A stretch of DNA of 64,000 bases from DASXQK01 sp963724385 (GCA_963724385.1 CAVRUJ010000002.1:1798001-1862000); one strand, 5' to 3'; shown: positions 24,067 to 35,396, numbered from the stretch's first letter. Notes: a model not told the origin generated them from the letters alone. Made by a program: numbers and translations.

Positions 24067-26619
24067 CTACTCATTGCGCAGGAGCGGTGCGGCCTTGTGG
24101 CCGAGCGCCCGCCAGGTGCCGGCCAAGCCGATGACGACGGCGATGGCCGCGCCGGCGAGCGCGGTCGTGAGCGCGACCGAGGGCAGCAGCACGAAGGGCT
24201 GCTCCATTTCCCAGCTGACGAAGCCATAGGCCGACAAGCTGCCCAGCAGGAGGGCGAAGGCGGCGGTCGCCAGGCCGAGGATGCCGTATTCGAGCGCGAG
24301 CCCGGCCAGCACGTCGGCGCGGGTGGCGCCCAGCACCTTCAGCACCACGGCGTCGTAGATCCGCCGGCGCCGGTCGGCGATGACGGCACCTGCCAGCACG
24401 GCGACGCCGGCGACGAGCGCCACGCCGGCGAGCGAGGCGACGGCCGCGCCCATGGCATCGACGATGCGCATGACGCTCGCCAGCGCCTCGCGCACATGGA
24501 CGGCCGAGATGCTGGGGAAGCGGTCGGTCAGCCGGCGCTGGAGATCGAGCTCGCGGTCGGGCGGCACACGTAAGGTGGCGATGTCGGTCTGGGGCGCGCT
24601 CTCCAGGATGCCGGGCGAGAAGACCATGATGAAGTTGATGCCGAGCGTTTCCCAATCGATGCGCCTGAGATTGGCGATGCGGCCGGTGATCTCGCGCCCC
24701 AGCACATTGACCGTGATGCTGTCGCCGAGCTTGAGGCCGAAGGCGTCGGCGACCTCGGAATCGAGGGAGACGAGCGGCGGGCCCTTGTAGTCGGCCGGCC
24801 ACCAGGACCCGGCGACCAAGCTGGCGCCCTTGGGCGGTGTCGCCGCCCAGGTGACGCCGCGGTCGCCCTGAAGCACCCAGCCCTCATGCTTGGGCGGCGC
24901 CAGCTTTTCAACCGGCACGTCCTTCATCCGGGTGATCCGCCCGCGCAGCATGGGCACGCGCTCGAGATCGGAGAGGCCGGGTTCGGACTTGGCGATCGCG
25001 TCGAACTCGGCCGCCTCAGCCGGCTGGATGTCGATGAAATAGAACGACGGAGCATGGGCCGGCATGGTCTCGGCCAATTCACGGCGCAGATTGCCCTGGA
25101 TGCTGGCGACGGCCACCAGCACGGTGAGGCCGATGCCGAGCGACAGCACCACGCTGCCGGTGGGCGCCCCGGGACCCGCGAGGTCGGCGAGCGCCCTTCG
25201 GAGCGCGCCACGGCTTCCCCGCGCCAGGCTCCCCGCCCCGCGCCGGATGGCTAGCGCCAGCAAACGGAACACGGCGAGGGTTGCAAGGCTCGCGACCACG
25301 AACCAGAAGGCGACGGGCTGATCGACCGAGGTGGCCAAGGTCAGCGCCACGAGGAGGGCAACGACGAGGGCGAGCAGCAGCCAATCGAGAAGCCGGCGCT
25401 TCAGATGCCGGTGCTCCAGCATGTCGCGGAAAAGCTGGCCCGGCGGCAGGTCGCGGGCGCGCATCAGGGCCGGAAGCGAAAAGCCGAGGGCGACCAGCAG
25501 GCCGAAAGCGGCGGCAACGGCGAGCGGCGCGGGATAAAGCCCGGCGGGAAGATCGAGGCCGAAGGCCGAAGCGAGCGGCCCGGATGCGATGAAGGGCGCG
25601 GCCGCGCCGATGGCGAGACCGAGGCCTATGCCGCCCAGGGCCAGGAGCAGGATGAGGGACAAATAGAGGGCGAAGATGCTGCCGGCCGGCGCGCCCAGGC
25701 ATTTCAGGATCGCGATCGTCTGCTTCCGGCCGTCGAGATAGGCGGTGACCGCATTGCCGACCCCCACCCCGCCGACCAAGAGGGCGCTCAAGCCCACCAG
25801 GGTCAGGAACATGGTGGTCTGGACGACGAAGCGCTTCACGCCGGGTGCCGCGTCATTGAGTTCCCGGATGCGCCAGCCGGCATCGGGGAAGCGCTGGGCG
25901 AGGCTGGCGAGCCAGGCCTTGGCATCGAGGCCCGGCCCATAGGCGATGCGGTAATGGTGGTAGATCAGGCTGCCGGGCTCGACCAGGCCGGTGTTGGCCA
26001 GGCTCGCGGCGGCCACCATGAAGCGCGGGCCCAGGAGGAAGGCATCGGCGCCGCGGTCGGGCTCGTGCTGGACCAGGGCGCGGATCTGGTAGCTGGCCGC
26101 GCCGAGCTTGACGACGCCGCCGAGCTTCAAGCCGAGGCGGTCGAGCACCTCGACGTCCGCCACCGCGCCCCAGAGCCCGGCCTCTTTGGCGAGCGCCGGC
26201 TGAAGCGGCAGGTCGGGCGTGAGGGCGATCTGGCCGAACAGGGGATAGGCCTGGTCCACGGCCTTCAGCTCCACCAGCAGGCGCTGGCTGCCGTCCGGCT
26301 TGATCGCCATGGCGCGCATGGTGGCGAGCCCGCTCACCCGGCCGGCTTCAGCGAAGGCCGCCAGTTCCGCCGGAGTCGCCGGGTCGTAGAGCAGGCGGAG
26401 CTCCACGTCACCACCGAGCAGGGCGCGAGCATCCCGGGCGAGGCCAAGCTGGACCGCGGCGGAGATGGCGCCCACGGCGGCGATGAGGGCGACGCCCAAG
26501 GCCAGGCAGAAGAAGAATAGGCGGAACCCGGCGAGCCCGCCGCGCAGCTCGCGCGCGGCCAGGCGCCAGGCGAGCGGCAGGCGCAGGCCCGCGCTCTCAA
26601 CTGCCGAGAATGCGGCCAT
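24067..26619 (-). CDS. ABC transporter permease, FtsX-like (YbbP type)
   Basis: An 850-residue permease with two FtsX domains. There is an N-terminal helix (GFRLFFFCLALGVALIAAVG), a periplasmic domain, three helices around residue 280-400, a second half starting near residue 440 with another periplasmic domain, and three final helices. The layout matches YbbP, which with YbbA forms an exporter or mechanotransmitter of unclear substrate. The ATG at 26619 lies 23 bases inside the end of the ATPase gene, so the two are coupled. The longer frame to 26667 is not supported. Confidence 0.88.
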   Translation of the reverse strand: MAAFSAVESAGLRLPLAWRLAARELRGGLAGFRLFFFCLALGVALIAAVGAISAAVQLGLARDARALLGGDVELRLLYDPATPAELAAFAEAGRVSGLATMRAMAIKPDGSQRLLVELKAVDQAYPLFGQIALTPDLPLQPALAKEAGLWGAVADVEVLDRLGLKLGGVVKLGAASYQIRALVQHEPDRGADAFLLGPRFMVAAASLANTGLVEPGSLIYHHYRIAYGPGLDAKAWLASLAQRFPDAGWRIRELNDAAPGVKRFVVQTTMFLTLVGLSALLVGGVGVGNAVTAYLDGRKQTIAILKCLGAPAGSIFALYLSLILLLALGGIGLGLAIGAAAPFIASGPLASAFGLDLPAGLYPAPLAVAAAFGLLVALGFSLPALMRARDLPPGQLFRDMLEHRHLKRRLLDWLLLALVVALLVALTLATSVDQPVAFWFVVASLATLAVFRLLALAIRRGAGSLARGSRGALRRALADLAGPGAPTGSVVLSLGIGLTVLVAVASIQGNLRRELAETMPAHAPSFYFIDIQPAEAAEFDAIAKSEPGLSDLERVPMLRGRITRMKDVPVEKLAPPKHEGWVLQGDRGVTWAATPPKGASLVAGSWWPADYKGPPLVSLDSEVADAFGLKLGDSITVNVLGREITGRIANLRRIDWETLGINFIMVFSPGILESAPQTDIATLRVPPDRELDLQRRLTDRFPSISAVHVREALASVMRIVDAMGAAVASLAGVALVAGVAVLAGAVIADRRRRIYDAVVLKVLGATRADVLAGLALEYGILGLATAAFALLLGSLSAYGFVSWEMEQPFVLLPSVALTTALAGAAIAVVIGLAGTWRALGHKAAPLLRNE

Positions 26620-27289
26620 CGACCAGCCGGACCAGGCGCCGGCAGCGCCCGGCCAGCGCCGGGTCATGGGTGATCAGCATCAAGGTGGTGCCGCGCCGGG
26701 CCGCGAGCTCGAACAGAAGATCGATCACCTGGCGCCCGGTTTCGCCATCGAGATTGCCCGTGGGCTCGTCGGCCAGCAGCAGGGCAGGCTCGATGGCGAA
26801 GGCGCGGGCGAGCGCCACGCGCTGCTGCTCGCCGCCGGAAAGCTGGCCCGGGTAATGGGCCAGGCGCTGGCCGAGCCCGACGGATTCGAGCGCGGCCGCG
26901 GCGAGCGACCGGGCATCGGGGCGGCCGGCGAACTCCAACGGCACGGCGACGTTCTCCAGCGCCGTCATGGTCGGGATCAGATGGAAGGCCTGGAAGACGA
27001 TGCCGATGCGCGCGCGCCGGAAGCGGGCGAGCCCATCCTCGTCGAGGCCCGAGAGATCCTGCCCGGCGACCTCAACCCGCCCGCCCGTCGGCCGCTCCAA
27101 GCCGGCGACGATCATCATCATGGTGGATTTGCCCGAACCCGAGGGGCCGACCACGCCCAAGGTCTCCCCTGCCGCCACTTCCAGATCGAGGCCGCGCAGG
27201 ATATTGATCTCGCCGGCCGGGCCACGGAGCTTGAGTTCGAGACCGGCGAGCCGGATCATCGGCCGGCCATCGAGCGAGTCATGGGTCAT
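26597..27289 (-). CDS. ABC transporter ATPase (YbbA/LolD type)
   Basis: A 230-residue ATPase with Walker A GPSGSGKST, Q-loop VFQAFHLIPTMTALENV, signature LSGGEQQRVALARA, Walker B LLLADEPTGNLD and H-loop ITHD. This is the MacB/LolD/YbbA group that works with FtsX-like permeases such as the overlapping downstream gene. The start at 27289 (MTHDSLDG) is chosen; 27259 (MIRLAGLEL) is also possible. The divergent lipase beyond a repeat recalls the E. coli order in which tesA is divergent from ybbA-ybbP. Confidence 0.92.
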   Translation of the reverse strand: MTHDSLDGRPMIRLAGLELKLRGPAGEINILRGLDLEVAAGETLGVVGPSGSGKSTMMMIVAGLERPTGGRVEVAGQDLSGLDEDGLARFRRARIGIVFQAFHLIPTMTALENVAVPLEFAGRPDARSLAAAALESVGLGQRLAHYPGQLSGGEQQRVALARAFAIEPALLLADEPTGNLDGETGRQVIDLLFELAARRGTTLMLITHDPALAGRCRRLVRLVDGRILGS

Positions 27290-27323
27290 GCGCTTAGTGC
27301 CAATGGCCGGATACGTGGGCACC

Positions 27324-27421
27324 ACCCCCCTCCCTGACCCTCCCCCACAAGGGGGGAGGGAATATCTGGGACATCCTTATCGCCCCCGCCCCCTTGACGG
27401 GGGCGGGATGGGGTGGGGGTG
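27324..27421. repeat. Intergenic repeat, two modules
   Basis: 27324-27361 carries CCCTCCCCC, ACAA, GGGGGGAGGG. 27381-27421 carries CCCCCGCCCCC, TTGA, CGGGGGCGGG and GGGTGGGGGTG. Both are variants of the modules at 4524 and 5727. The copy lies between the divergent ABC ATPase and lipase genes, where promoters are expected. Confidence 0.7.
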
Positions 27422-28100
27422 TGCTGCGCGTCGATCGCATGGAGAACTCAATCCTGTTTCAGCAATTCTTCGCCGCATCGCCGCCGCGATCCTGGCGGGC
27501 CATCTTGGCATGATCGTGGCGGACGGAGCGATGGCGGCACCGATCAAGATCCTGGCATTGGGCGACAGCCTGACCGCGGGCTATGGCCTTGCCGAGGCGG
27601 ACGGCTTCTGCCCCCAGCTCGAGAAGGCGCTCCGAGCCGCCGGCCATGACGTCCGCGTCATCGACGGCAGCGTTTCCGGCGACACCACCGCCGATGGGCT
27701 CGCCCGCCTCGACTGGACCTTGGCCGACAACCCCGATGTGGTGATCGTCGAGCTCGGCGCCAATGACGCGCTGCGCGGCCTCGATCCGGTTCAGGCGAAG
27801 GCCAATCTGGATACCATCCTGACCAAGCTCCAGAATCAGGGCCGGGTCGTCCTGCTGGTCGGGATGGAGGCGCCGCGCAACCTGGGGCAGGACTACGACC
27901 AGGCCTTCGACGGCATGTACCCCGATCTGGCGACGCGGCACCATGTGGCGCTCTACCCCTTCTTCCTCGACGGCGTCGCCACCGACCTGGCGCTCAACCA
28001 GGCGGACGGGATCCACCCCAATCCCGCGGGCGTGGCGGTCATCGTCAAGCGCATGCTGCCGGCGGTCGAGAAGGCACTGGCCCGGGTCAAGCCCGGCTGA
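27408..28100 (+). CDS. tesA: GDSL-family lysophospholipase/thioesterase (TesA-like)
   Basis: A secreted esterase of the SGNH group. Block I is ALGDSLTAGYG, the Gly block is DGSVSGDTTADG, block III is GANDALRG, and the catalytic Asp/His lie in DGIHPN. A signal peptide is visible (RRIAAAILAGHLGMIVADGAMA then APIK). The start is uncertain: the ATG at 27408 lies in a repeat but keeps the signal peptide, while the next ATG at 27510 cuts it. A rare ATT at 27465 would fit best by position. The gene order with the YbbA/YbbP-like pair supports the TesA name. Confidence 0.85.
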   Translation: MGWGCAARRSHGELNPVSAILRRIAAAILAGHLGMIVADGAMAAPIKILALGDSLTAGYGLAEADGFCPQLEKALRAAGHDVRVIDGSVSGDTTADGLARLDWTLADNPDVVIVELGANDALRGLDPVQAKANLDTILTKLQNQGRVVLLVGMEAPRNLGQDYDQAFDGMYPDLATRHHVALYPFFLDGVATDLALNQADGIHPNPAGVAVIVKRMLPAVEKALARVKPG

Positions 28101-28231
28101 CGGGGTTCAACCGAGCGAGGTTTACGGAGAGGGCCCTTCCCCGCTATACCCTCCACCCCTTATCGATAAATATCCCCGTCGGCGAAGCCGCCTGCTAGAC
28201 TCTGGGCCGGCTTCCACCGGGAGCCTTGGCC

Positions 28232-28771
28232 ATGCGTCTGTTTGTCGCCGTCGCCCTTCCGGAAACCATACGCTGGCAATTGCGCCTGCTCTGCGGCGGT
28301 CTGCCGGGCGCCCGCTGGGTCCCGCCGGAGAACTTCCACCTGACGCTCCGCTTCATCGGCGAGGTGGATGGGGCCGAGTTCCACGACATCGATGCGGCGC
28401 TGGCGGGAATTCGCGCGCCACGCTTCACCGTGAGCTTCGCCGGCGTCGGCCATTTCGGCAGCGGGGCGAAGCTTCGCAGCATCTGGGCGGGGGTGGATAA
28501 GCAGCCGGCGCTGACCCATCTGCGCGACAAGATCGAATCGGCGGTGGTCAGGGCCGGGACCGAGCCCAACGGCCAGAAATTCCATCCCCACGTGACCCTG
28601 GCCCGCAGCAAGGGCGAGCCGGTGCCCAAGCTGGGCGAGTTCCTGGTCCAGCACAGCCTGTTCCGCAGCCAGCCCTTCGAGGTCACCCATTTCACCTTGT
28701 TCTCGAGCTTCCTCAACCACACCGCCGCCATCTACACGCCTGAGCGAAGCTATGAGCTGAGCCGGGCATGA
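28232..28771 (+). CDS. thpR: RNA 2',3'-cyclic phosphodiesterase
   Basis: A 179-residue 2H-phosphoesterase that opens 2',3'-cyclic phosphate RNA ends. The two histidine motifs are HLTL (about residue 42) and HVTL (about residue 131). The family N-terminus MRLFVAVALPE is intact. GGGAG lies before the ATG at 28232. The last codons overlap the next gene (ATGA), so the two are coupled. Confidence 0.93.
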   Translation: MRLFVAVALPETIRWQLRLLCGGLPGARWVPPENFHLTLRFIGEVDGAEFHDIDAALAGIRAPRFTVSFAGVGHFGSGAKLRSIWAGVDKQPALTHLRDKIESAVVRAGTEPNGQKFHPHVTLARSKGEPVPKLGEFLVQHSLFRSQPFEVTHFTLFSSFLNHTAAIYTPERSYELSRA

Positions 28772-29355
28772 CCCGCCTCGAGCGGTTGTCGGCCGAGGCG
28801 CGAGCCTGCCGGATCTGCGAGGCCCATCTGCCGCTGGGCCCGCGGCCGGTGTTCCGGGTCAGCCCGACCGCGCGGCTCCTGGTGGTGGGCCAGGCGCCGG
28901 GCCGGCTGGTGCACGAGACGGGGATCTCCTGGAACGATCCCAGCGGCGATCGGCTGCGCAACTGGCTCGGCCTCGAGCGCGAGGCGTTCTACGACCGGCG
29001 GCGGGTCGGCTTGCTCGGCATCGGCTTCTGCTACCCCGGCATCGACCATCATGGCGGCGACAAGCCGCCCCGGCCCGAATGCGCGCCGACCTGGCACCGG
29101 GCCTTCGTCGCGCTGATGCCGAAGGTCGAGCTCACCCTGCTGGTGGGCGTCTATGCCCATGCCTTCCATCTGGGCGATGCAAAGGGCAGAAGCGTCGGCG
29201 CCACGGTCGCAAGCTGGCGGGACTATCTGCCGCGCTACCTGCCGCTGCCCCATCCGAGCTGGCGCAACACCGGCTGGCTGAAACGCAATCCCTGGTTCGA
29301 GGCCGAGCTGGTACCCGAGGTGAGGAAGCGCGTTGCCAGGCTCGTCCGCGGGTGA
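28768..29355 (+). CDS. Uracil-DNA glycosylase family protein
   Basis: A 195-residue member of the UDG-like superfamily. The water-activating region is VVGQAPGRLVH and the C-terminal loop LPLPHPSWRN carries the active-site histidine. An N-terminal CRICEAH recalls the cysteine region of the family 4/5 group, but I do not see a complete iron-sulfur set. It is coupled to thpR by an ATGA overlap. The ACCACAGAG repeat starts 15 bases after its stop. Confidence 0.85.
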   Translation: MTRLERLSAEARACRICEAHLPLGPRPVFRVSPTARLLVVGQAPGRLVHETGISWNDPSGDRLRNWLGLEREAFYDRRRVGLLGIGFCYPGIDHHGGDKPPRPECAPTWHRAFVALMPKVELTLLVGVYAHAFHLGDAKGRSVGATVASWRDYLPRYLPLPHPSWRNTGWLKRNPWFEAELVPEVRKRVARLVRG

Positions 29356-29370
29356 CGCAAGAAAAGATTC

Positions 29371-29399
29371 ACCACAGAGACACGAGAGGCACAGAGAAG
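29371..29399 (+). repeat. ACCACAGAG repeat, copy 4
   Basis: The copy begins ACCACAGAGACACGAGAGG and lies on the sense strand 15 bases past the stop at 29355. Together with the inverted copy at 29452-29477 it encloses about 52 bases containing the hairpin GGCCGCTTCGCGGCC, so the whole 107-bp unit looks like a small inverted-repeat element. Confidence 0.8.
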
Positions 29400-29451
29400 A
29401 AAGCGAAGGCTTATTGGCCGCTTCGCGGCCGCAGACTCACATTGGTCTATT

Positions 29452-29477
29452 CCTCTGTGTCTCTGTGCCTCTGTGGT
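29452..29477 (-). repeat. ACCACAGAG repeat, copy 5 (inverted)
   Basis: On the minus strand the copy begins ACCACAGAGGCACAGAGAC. It is sense with respect to the zincin gene, whose stop is at 29496, 19 bases away. Confidence 0.8.
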
Positions 29478-29495
29478 TGACTTCTACTTCTTCCC

Positions 29496-29927
29496 TCACC
29501 CGCCCCGGTCGATGCGTTCCATGTCGTCGTCGCTGAAGCCGAAATGATGGCCGATCTCATGCACCAGCACATGGCGCACGATGTCGATCAGGGGCTCGCC
29601 GGTTTCGCACCAGTAGTCGAGCAGCGGCCGGCGATAGAGGAAGATCATGTCCTGGGAGCGCCGCACCTGATAGACGCTGCGGTTGGGCAGCGCAACACCG
29701 CGATAAAGGCCGAGGATGTCGAAGGGGGATTCGAGCTCCATGTCGCGCTCGGTCTGCTCGTCGGGGAATTCCTCGACGCGGAAGACGACATTGGCGACAT
29801 GCCTGCGCAGTTCCGCGGGGATGCTCTCGAAGGCCTCGCCGGCGAGCCGCTCGATATCCTCCAGGGTCGGCGCCCTGTCGGGCAGTTTTCGGTCGGGCGC
29901 CTTTGGGTCGGGCAGTTGTCTCGTCAT
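29496..29927 (-). CDS. Minimal zincin metallopeptidase family protein
   Basis: A 143-residue protein with the zinc motif HEIGHHFGFSDDDME close to the C-terminus. The family has the general form of a compact zincin (formerly DUF1025). The N-terminus has a repeated charged/proline leader (LPDPKAPDRKLPDR). Substrate and cellular role are not known for this group. It is divergent from phhB by 50 bases. Confidence 0.85.
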   Translation of the reverse strand: MTRQLPDPKAPDRKLPDRAPTLEDIERLAGEAFESIPAELRRHVANVVFRVEEFPDEQTERDMELESPFDILGLYRGVALPNRSVYQVRRSQDMIFLYRRPLLDYWCETGEPLIDIVRHVLVHEIGHHFGFSDDDMERIDRGG

Positions 29928-29977
29928 GGCGCCATGGACGATAGTGTGGCGAACCCCGCTTGCAAAGGGAGACCGCC

Positions 29978-30271
29978 ATGATCGCCAAGCTCAGCGCCGC
30001 CGAACGCAGCCAGGCCCTGAAGGACCTTGCCGGCTGGCGCGCCGTCGACGGGCGCGACGCCATCGCGCGTTCCTTCAAGTTCAAGAATTTCAGCAAGGCC
30101 TGGGGATTCATGGCCCGGGTGGCGCTGCTGGCCGAGAGCCAGGACCATCATCCGGAATGGTTCAACGTCTACAACCGGGTCGACATCACGCTCTCGACCC
30201 ATGACTGCGGCGGGCTCTCGGCGCGCGACGTGAAGCTCGCCAAGGCGATCGACGCGCTCATCGCTGGATGA
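29978..30271 (+). CDS. phhB: Pterin-4a-carbinolamine dehydratase
   Basis: A 97-residue enzyme that recycles the pterin cofactor of aromatic hydroxylases. The family motif is intact (SQDHHPEWFNVYNRVDI, with the paired histidines and tryptophan). AAAGGGAG lies seven bases before the ATG at 29978, which is preferred over the earlier frame start. No phenylalanine hydroxylase gene is seen nearby. Confidence 0.93.
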   Translation: MIAKLSAAERSQALKDLAGWRAVDGRDAIARSFKFKNFSKAWGFMARVALLAESQDHHPEWFNVYNRVDITLSTHDCGGLSARDVKLAKAIDALIAG

Positions 30272-30276
30272 AGAAA

Positions 30277-30286
30277 ACCACAGAGG
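30277..30286 (+). repeat. ACCACAGAG repeat, short copy 6 after phhB
   Basis: ACCACAGAGG starts six bases after the phhB stop, in the sense direction. It is short, and it counts only because of its position, which matches the other five copies. Confidence 0.45.
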
Positions 30287-30302
30287 CCTTACTTTCCTGC
30301 CC

Positions 30303-31064
30303 TTACTTCGGTCCCATGCGGAGCGCCCCGTCGAGGCGCACCACCTCGCCGTTCATCAGGACGTTCTCGATCATGTGCATCACCAGGCGCGAGACCTCGT
30401 GAGCGTGACCGAGGCGCGAGGGGAAGGGCACGGATTCGCCGAGGCTCTTCTGCACGTCGGGCGGCAGGTTCAGCATCATCGGCGTGGCGATGAGGCCGGG
30501 CGCAATCGCGAGCACGCGGATGCCGTGGCGGGCGAGGTCGCGGGCGGCTGGCAGGGTGAGGCCTGCAATGCCGGCCTTGGAGGCGGCGTAGGCAGCCTGG
30601 CCGATCTGGCCCTCATAGGCGGCGACCGAGGATGTCGAGACGATCACCCCGCGCTCGCCGTCGGCCAGCGCCGGAAGTGCCGCCATGCCCGCCGCGGCGA
30701 GCCGCATCATGTTGAAGGTCCCGATCAGGTTGACCTCGATCACCTTGGAGAACTTCTCCAGGGGCAGCGGCCCATCCTTGCCGACGATCCGGCCGGGAAT
30801 GAGAATCCCGGCGACGTTGACGAGGATGCGGGCCGGCCCATGGGCGACGGCCGCGGCGGCGACGGCCGATTCCGCGCTGGCCGCACTCGCCACGTCGCAT
30901 TCGAAGCCGCGCCCGCCGATCTCGCTGGCCACGGCTTCGGCCCCGGCCTTGTTGAGGTCCATCACGGCCACCCTGGCCCCCGCGCTCGCCAGATGCCGCG
31001 CCACGTCGGCCCCGATGCCCGAGGCAGCACCGGTGACGATCGCCGCCTCGCCCTTGACGTTCAT
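30303..31064 (-). CDS. SDR family dehydrogenase, 3-hydroxyacyl-CoA dehydrogenase-like
   Basis: A 253-residue classical short-chain dehydrogenase with TGAASGIG (residues 12-19), NVAG, catalytic Ser in VSTSSVAAYEG, YAASK and a C-terminal NGEVVRLDGALRM. The end and the YEGQIGQ insert resemble type-2 3-hydroxyacyl-CoA dehydrogenases. It is divergent from acetoacetyl-CoA synthetase, so a shared role in short-chain acyl-CoA metabolism is plausible. Confidence 0.88.
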   Translation of the reverse strand: MNVKGEAAIVTGAASGIGADVARHLASAGARVAVMDLNKAGAEAVASEIGGRGFECDVASAASAESAVAAAAVAHGPARILVNVAGILIPGRIVGKDGPLPLEKFSKVIEVNLIGTFNMMRLAAAGMAALPALADGERGVIVSTSSVAAYEGQIGQAAYAASKAGIAGLTLPAARDLARHGIRVLAIAPGLIATPMMLNLPPDVQKSLGESVPFPSRLGHAHEVSRLVMHMIENVLMNGEVVRLDGALRMGPK

Positions 31065-31214
31065 GATCCCTCTCCCGCGTGAACGGCAGGCTTCATATCA
31101 GAACGCGCTTCCATTGCGAAGCGCGGGACATTGTCCGCAAGACGCTTGCCAGGCCGGCGCCGGCTCTGTTTGATCGCCCGAACGGTTTCTCGAATTGGAG
31201 GAAGCGAGCCCGCG

Positions 31215-33145
<1,931 letters not shown>

Positions 33146-33149
<4 letters not shown>

Positions 33150-34315
33150 ACCCGCTTCTCGCCGCCGTCGCCGAGCCGCCGATCGCCGAAGCCCATAGCT
33201 GGATCGCCGGCCGGACATTCCCGCCGGAGAAACCGCTCATCGACGTGGCTCAGGCGGTGCCCGGCTATCCGCCGCCCAAGGAGCTGACCGACCATCTGGC
33301 GGCGATCGTCGGCGAAGCGGCGAGCGCGCGCTACACCGACATCCTGGGCCTGCCGGCCTTGCGCCAGGCGCTCGCCCGCGACATGGCGGATTTCTACGGC
33401 GCCGAGGTCGAGCCGGCGGATGTGGCCATCACCGCCGGCTGCAACCAGGCCTTCTGCCTGGCGATCCTGGCGCTGGCCAAGGCGGGGGACGAGGTGATCC
33501 TGCCCCTGCCCTATTATTTCAATCACCAGATGTGGCTCGACATGCAGGGGATCACGGCGCGCCACCTCTCCTTCCGGCCCGAGCGCGGCGGCGTGCCCGA
33601 CCCGGCCGAGGCGGCGGGGCTCATCGGCGCGAAGACCCGTGCCATCGTGCTGGTGACGCCCAACAACCCAACGGGCGCCATCTATCCGCCGGAAGCCATC
33701 GCCCAGTTCTATCGCCTGGCGAAAAGCCATGGCCTCGCCCTCGTCCTCGACGAGACCTATCGCGATTTCCTGCCCGGGGATGGTGCGGCTCACGGCCTTT
33801 TCGCCGAGCCCGGTTGGCGCGATCACCTGGTCCAGCTCTACAGCTTCTCCAAGGTCTATTGCCTGACCGGCTATCGGGTCGGCTCGATCATCGCCGGGCC
33901 CACGCTCATCGCCGAGATCGCCAAGGCGATCGACACGATCGCGATCTGCGCCCCGCGCATCGGCCAGCTCGCGGCGATCTACGGCCTCGGCCATCTCGTG
34001 CCCTGGCGGCGGAAGAACCGGGGCCTGATGCGCGAGCGGCTCTCCGCATTGACGCGGGCGCTCGCGCGCAACGACCTCGGCTATCGCCTGATCAGCGCCG
34101 GGGCCTATTTCGCCTATCTCGCCCATCCCTTTGGCCAGCGCCTGGCGATGGAGGTCGCAAGGCGCCTGGCCGACGAGGAGAACGTGCTGGCCCTGCCCGG
34201 CAGCATGTTCGGACCGGGGCAGGACGCTTATCTCAGGCTTGCCTTCGCCAATGCCGAAGCCGCGGCGATGCCGGATCTGGCGGAGCGCCTCGCCGCCGAC
34301 GCGGCGCGGGGCTGA
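33146..34315 (+). CDS. Class I/II PLP-dependent aminotransferase
   Basis: A 389-residue fold-type I enzyme with PLP lysine in SFSKVYCLTGYRVG, cofactor-binding VTPNNPTGAIYPP and LDETYRDF. The GTG start at 33146 lies inside the stop of acetoacetyl-CoA synthetase, so it is translated from the same message. The substrate is not evident. A distant relative follows at 35393. Confidence 0.9.
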
Positions 34316-34318
34316 AGA

Positions 34319-34379
34319 ACCCTCACCCACCCATGGCTTCGCCATGGGTCCCCCCTCTCCCGTTTGCGGGAGAGGGAAA
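34319..34379. repeat. Intergenic palindromic repeat
   Basis: Two hairpins in a row: CCATGGCTTCGCCATGG, then CCCTCTCCCGTTTGCGGGAGAGGG. They follow the aminotransferase stop and could end its transcript, although no T-run is present. Confidence 0.6.
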
Positions 34380-34472
34380 GAAGAGGGTCGAGCAATGTAG
34401 CGAAACAATCGCCCGCATGGCTGGGCTGCGCGCGGCCGGCTGGCGCGGGCGGTGGCGGCGGGATAGAAGAAG

Positions 34473-35396
34473 GTGGACATCACGGGCGACCCGCGCTTGC
34501 CGACCTTCGTCCTCTACGGACTCACCGTCCTCATCTGGGGCACTTCCTGGTTTGCCATCACGATGCAGACCGGCGTCGTTTCGGTCGAGTTGGCAATCGC
34601 CTACCGCTTCATCCTCGCCGCGGCCATCCTCATCGCCTACTGCCTCGCCACCGGCCGGCGCCTCAGATACGGCGCGCGCGACCATCTGTTCATGGCGGCC
34701 CAGGGCTTCACCCTGTTCTGCCTCAACTACATGCTGTTCTACCGGGCGAGCCTCGACATGCCGAGCGGCCTGATGTCGGTCTGCTTTTCCACCATCCTGC
34801 TGATGAACATCGCCAACGGGCATCTGTTCTTCAGGACCAGGGTCGAGGCCAAGGTGTTCCTAGGCGCCCTTCTCGGCCTCGCCGGCCTCACCCTCGTCTT
34901 CTGGCCCGAGGTCGCGGGCTTCGGCCTCGGCGGCAAGGCCGCGACCGGGCTTCTCCTGTCGCTGGCCGCGACATACTCCGCGTCGCTCGGCAATATGGTC
35001 ACCGTCCGCCACAAGCAGCGCGAGATCCCGGTGATCGAGAGCAACGCCATCGGCATGGCCTATGGCGCGCTCTGCTCGCTCGGCTTCGCCGCGGTGCTGG
35101 GCCGGCCGCTCATCTATGACTTCCGGCCCCAGTTCTCCCTTGCCCTCGTCTTCCTTTCGCTCTTCGCCTCGATCATCGGTTTCGGCTCCTTCCTCACCCT
35201 GATTCAGCGAATCGGCGCCGATCGGGCGGCCTATGCGACCGTGCTCTTCCCCATCGTGGCGCTCGGCATTTCCACCTGGCTCGAGGGCTATCGCTGGACG
35301 CCGCTGGCGGCCGTGGGCGTGGCTCTGGTATTGCTGGGCAACGTCCTGGTGCTGATGCGCCGGCGCCCGCCCGTGAAGGAGTCCCTGCCAGCATGA
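34473..35396 (+). CDS. EamA/DMT-family transporter
   Basis: A 307-residue inner-membrane protein with ten predicted helices in two EamA repeats (VLIWGTSWFAI near residue 15, second repeat from about 155). Family members export amino acids or other metabolites. The start is a GTG at 34473, as no ATG is available before the first helix. It ends in an ATGA overlap with an aminotransferase gene, which hints at an amino-acid-like substrate. Confidence 0.88.
   Translation: MDITGDPRLPTFVLYGLTVLIWGTSWFAITMQTGVVSVELAIAYRFILAAAILIAYCLATGRRLRYGARDHLFMAAQGFTLFCLNYMLFYRASLDMPSGLMSVCFSTILLMNIANGHLFFRTRVEAKVFLGALLGLAGLTLVFWPEVAGFGLGGKAATGLLLSLAATYSASLGNMVTVRHKQREIPVIESNAIGMAYGALCSLGFAAVLGRPLIYDFRPQFSLALVFLSLFASIIGFGSFLTLIQRIGADRAAYATVLFPIVALGISTWLEGYRWTPLAAVGVALVLLGNVLVLMRRRPPVKESLPA

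Noticed and set aside
21520..24573. A 1017-codon plus-strand open frame
   Set aside because: It runs across murJ in another phase and antisense to the decarboxylase, has shadow-like composition (Arg/Gly/Ala/Gln rich) and no family motif. Such long false frames are expected in GC-rich DNA.
29371..29477. A CRISPR array
   Set aside because: The copies are inverted, only two are present, and there is no regular repeat-spacer pattern.
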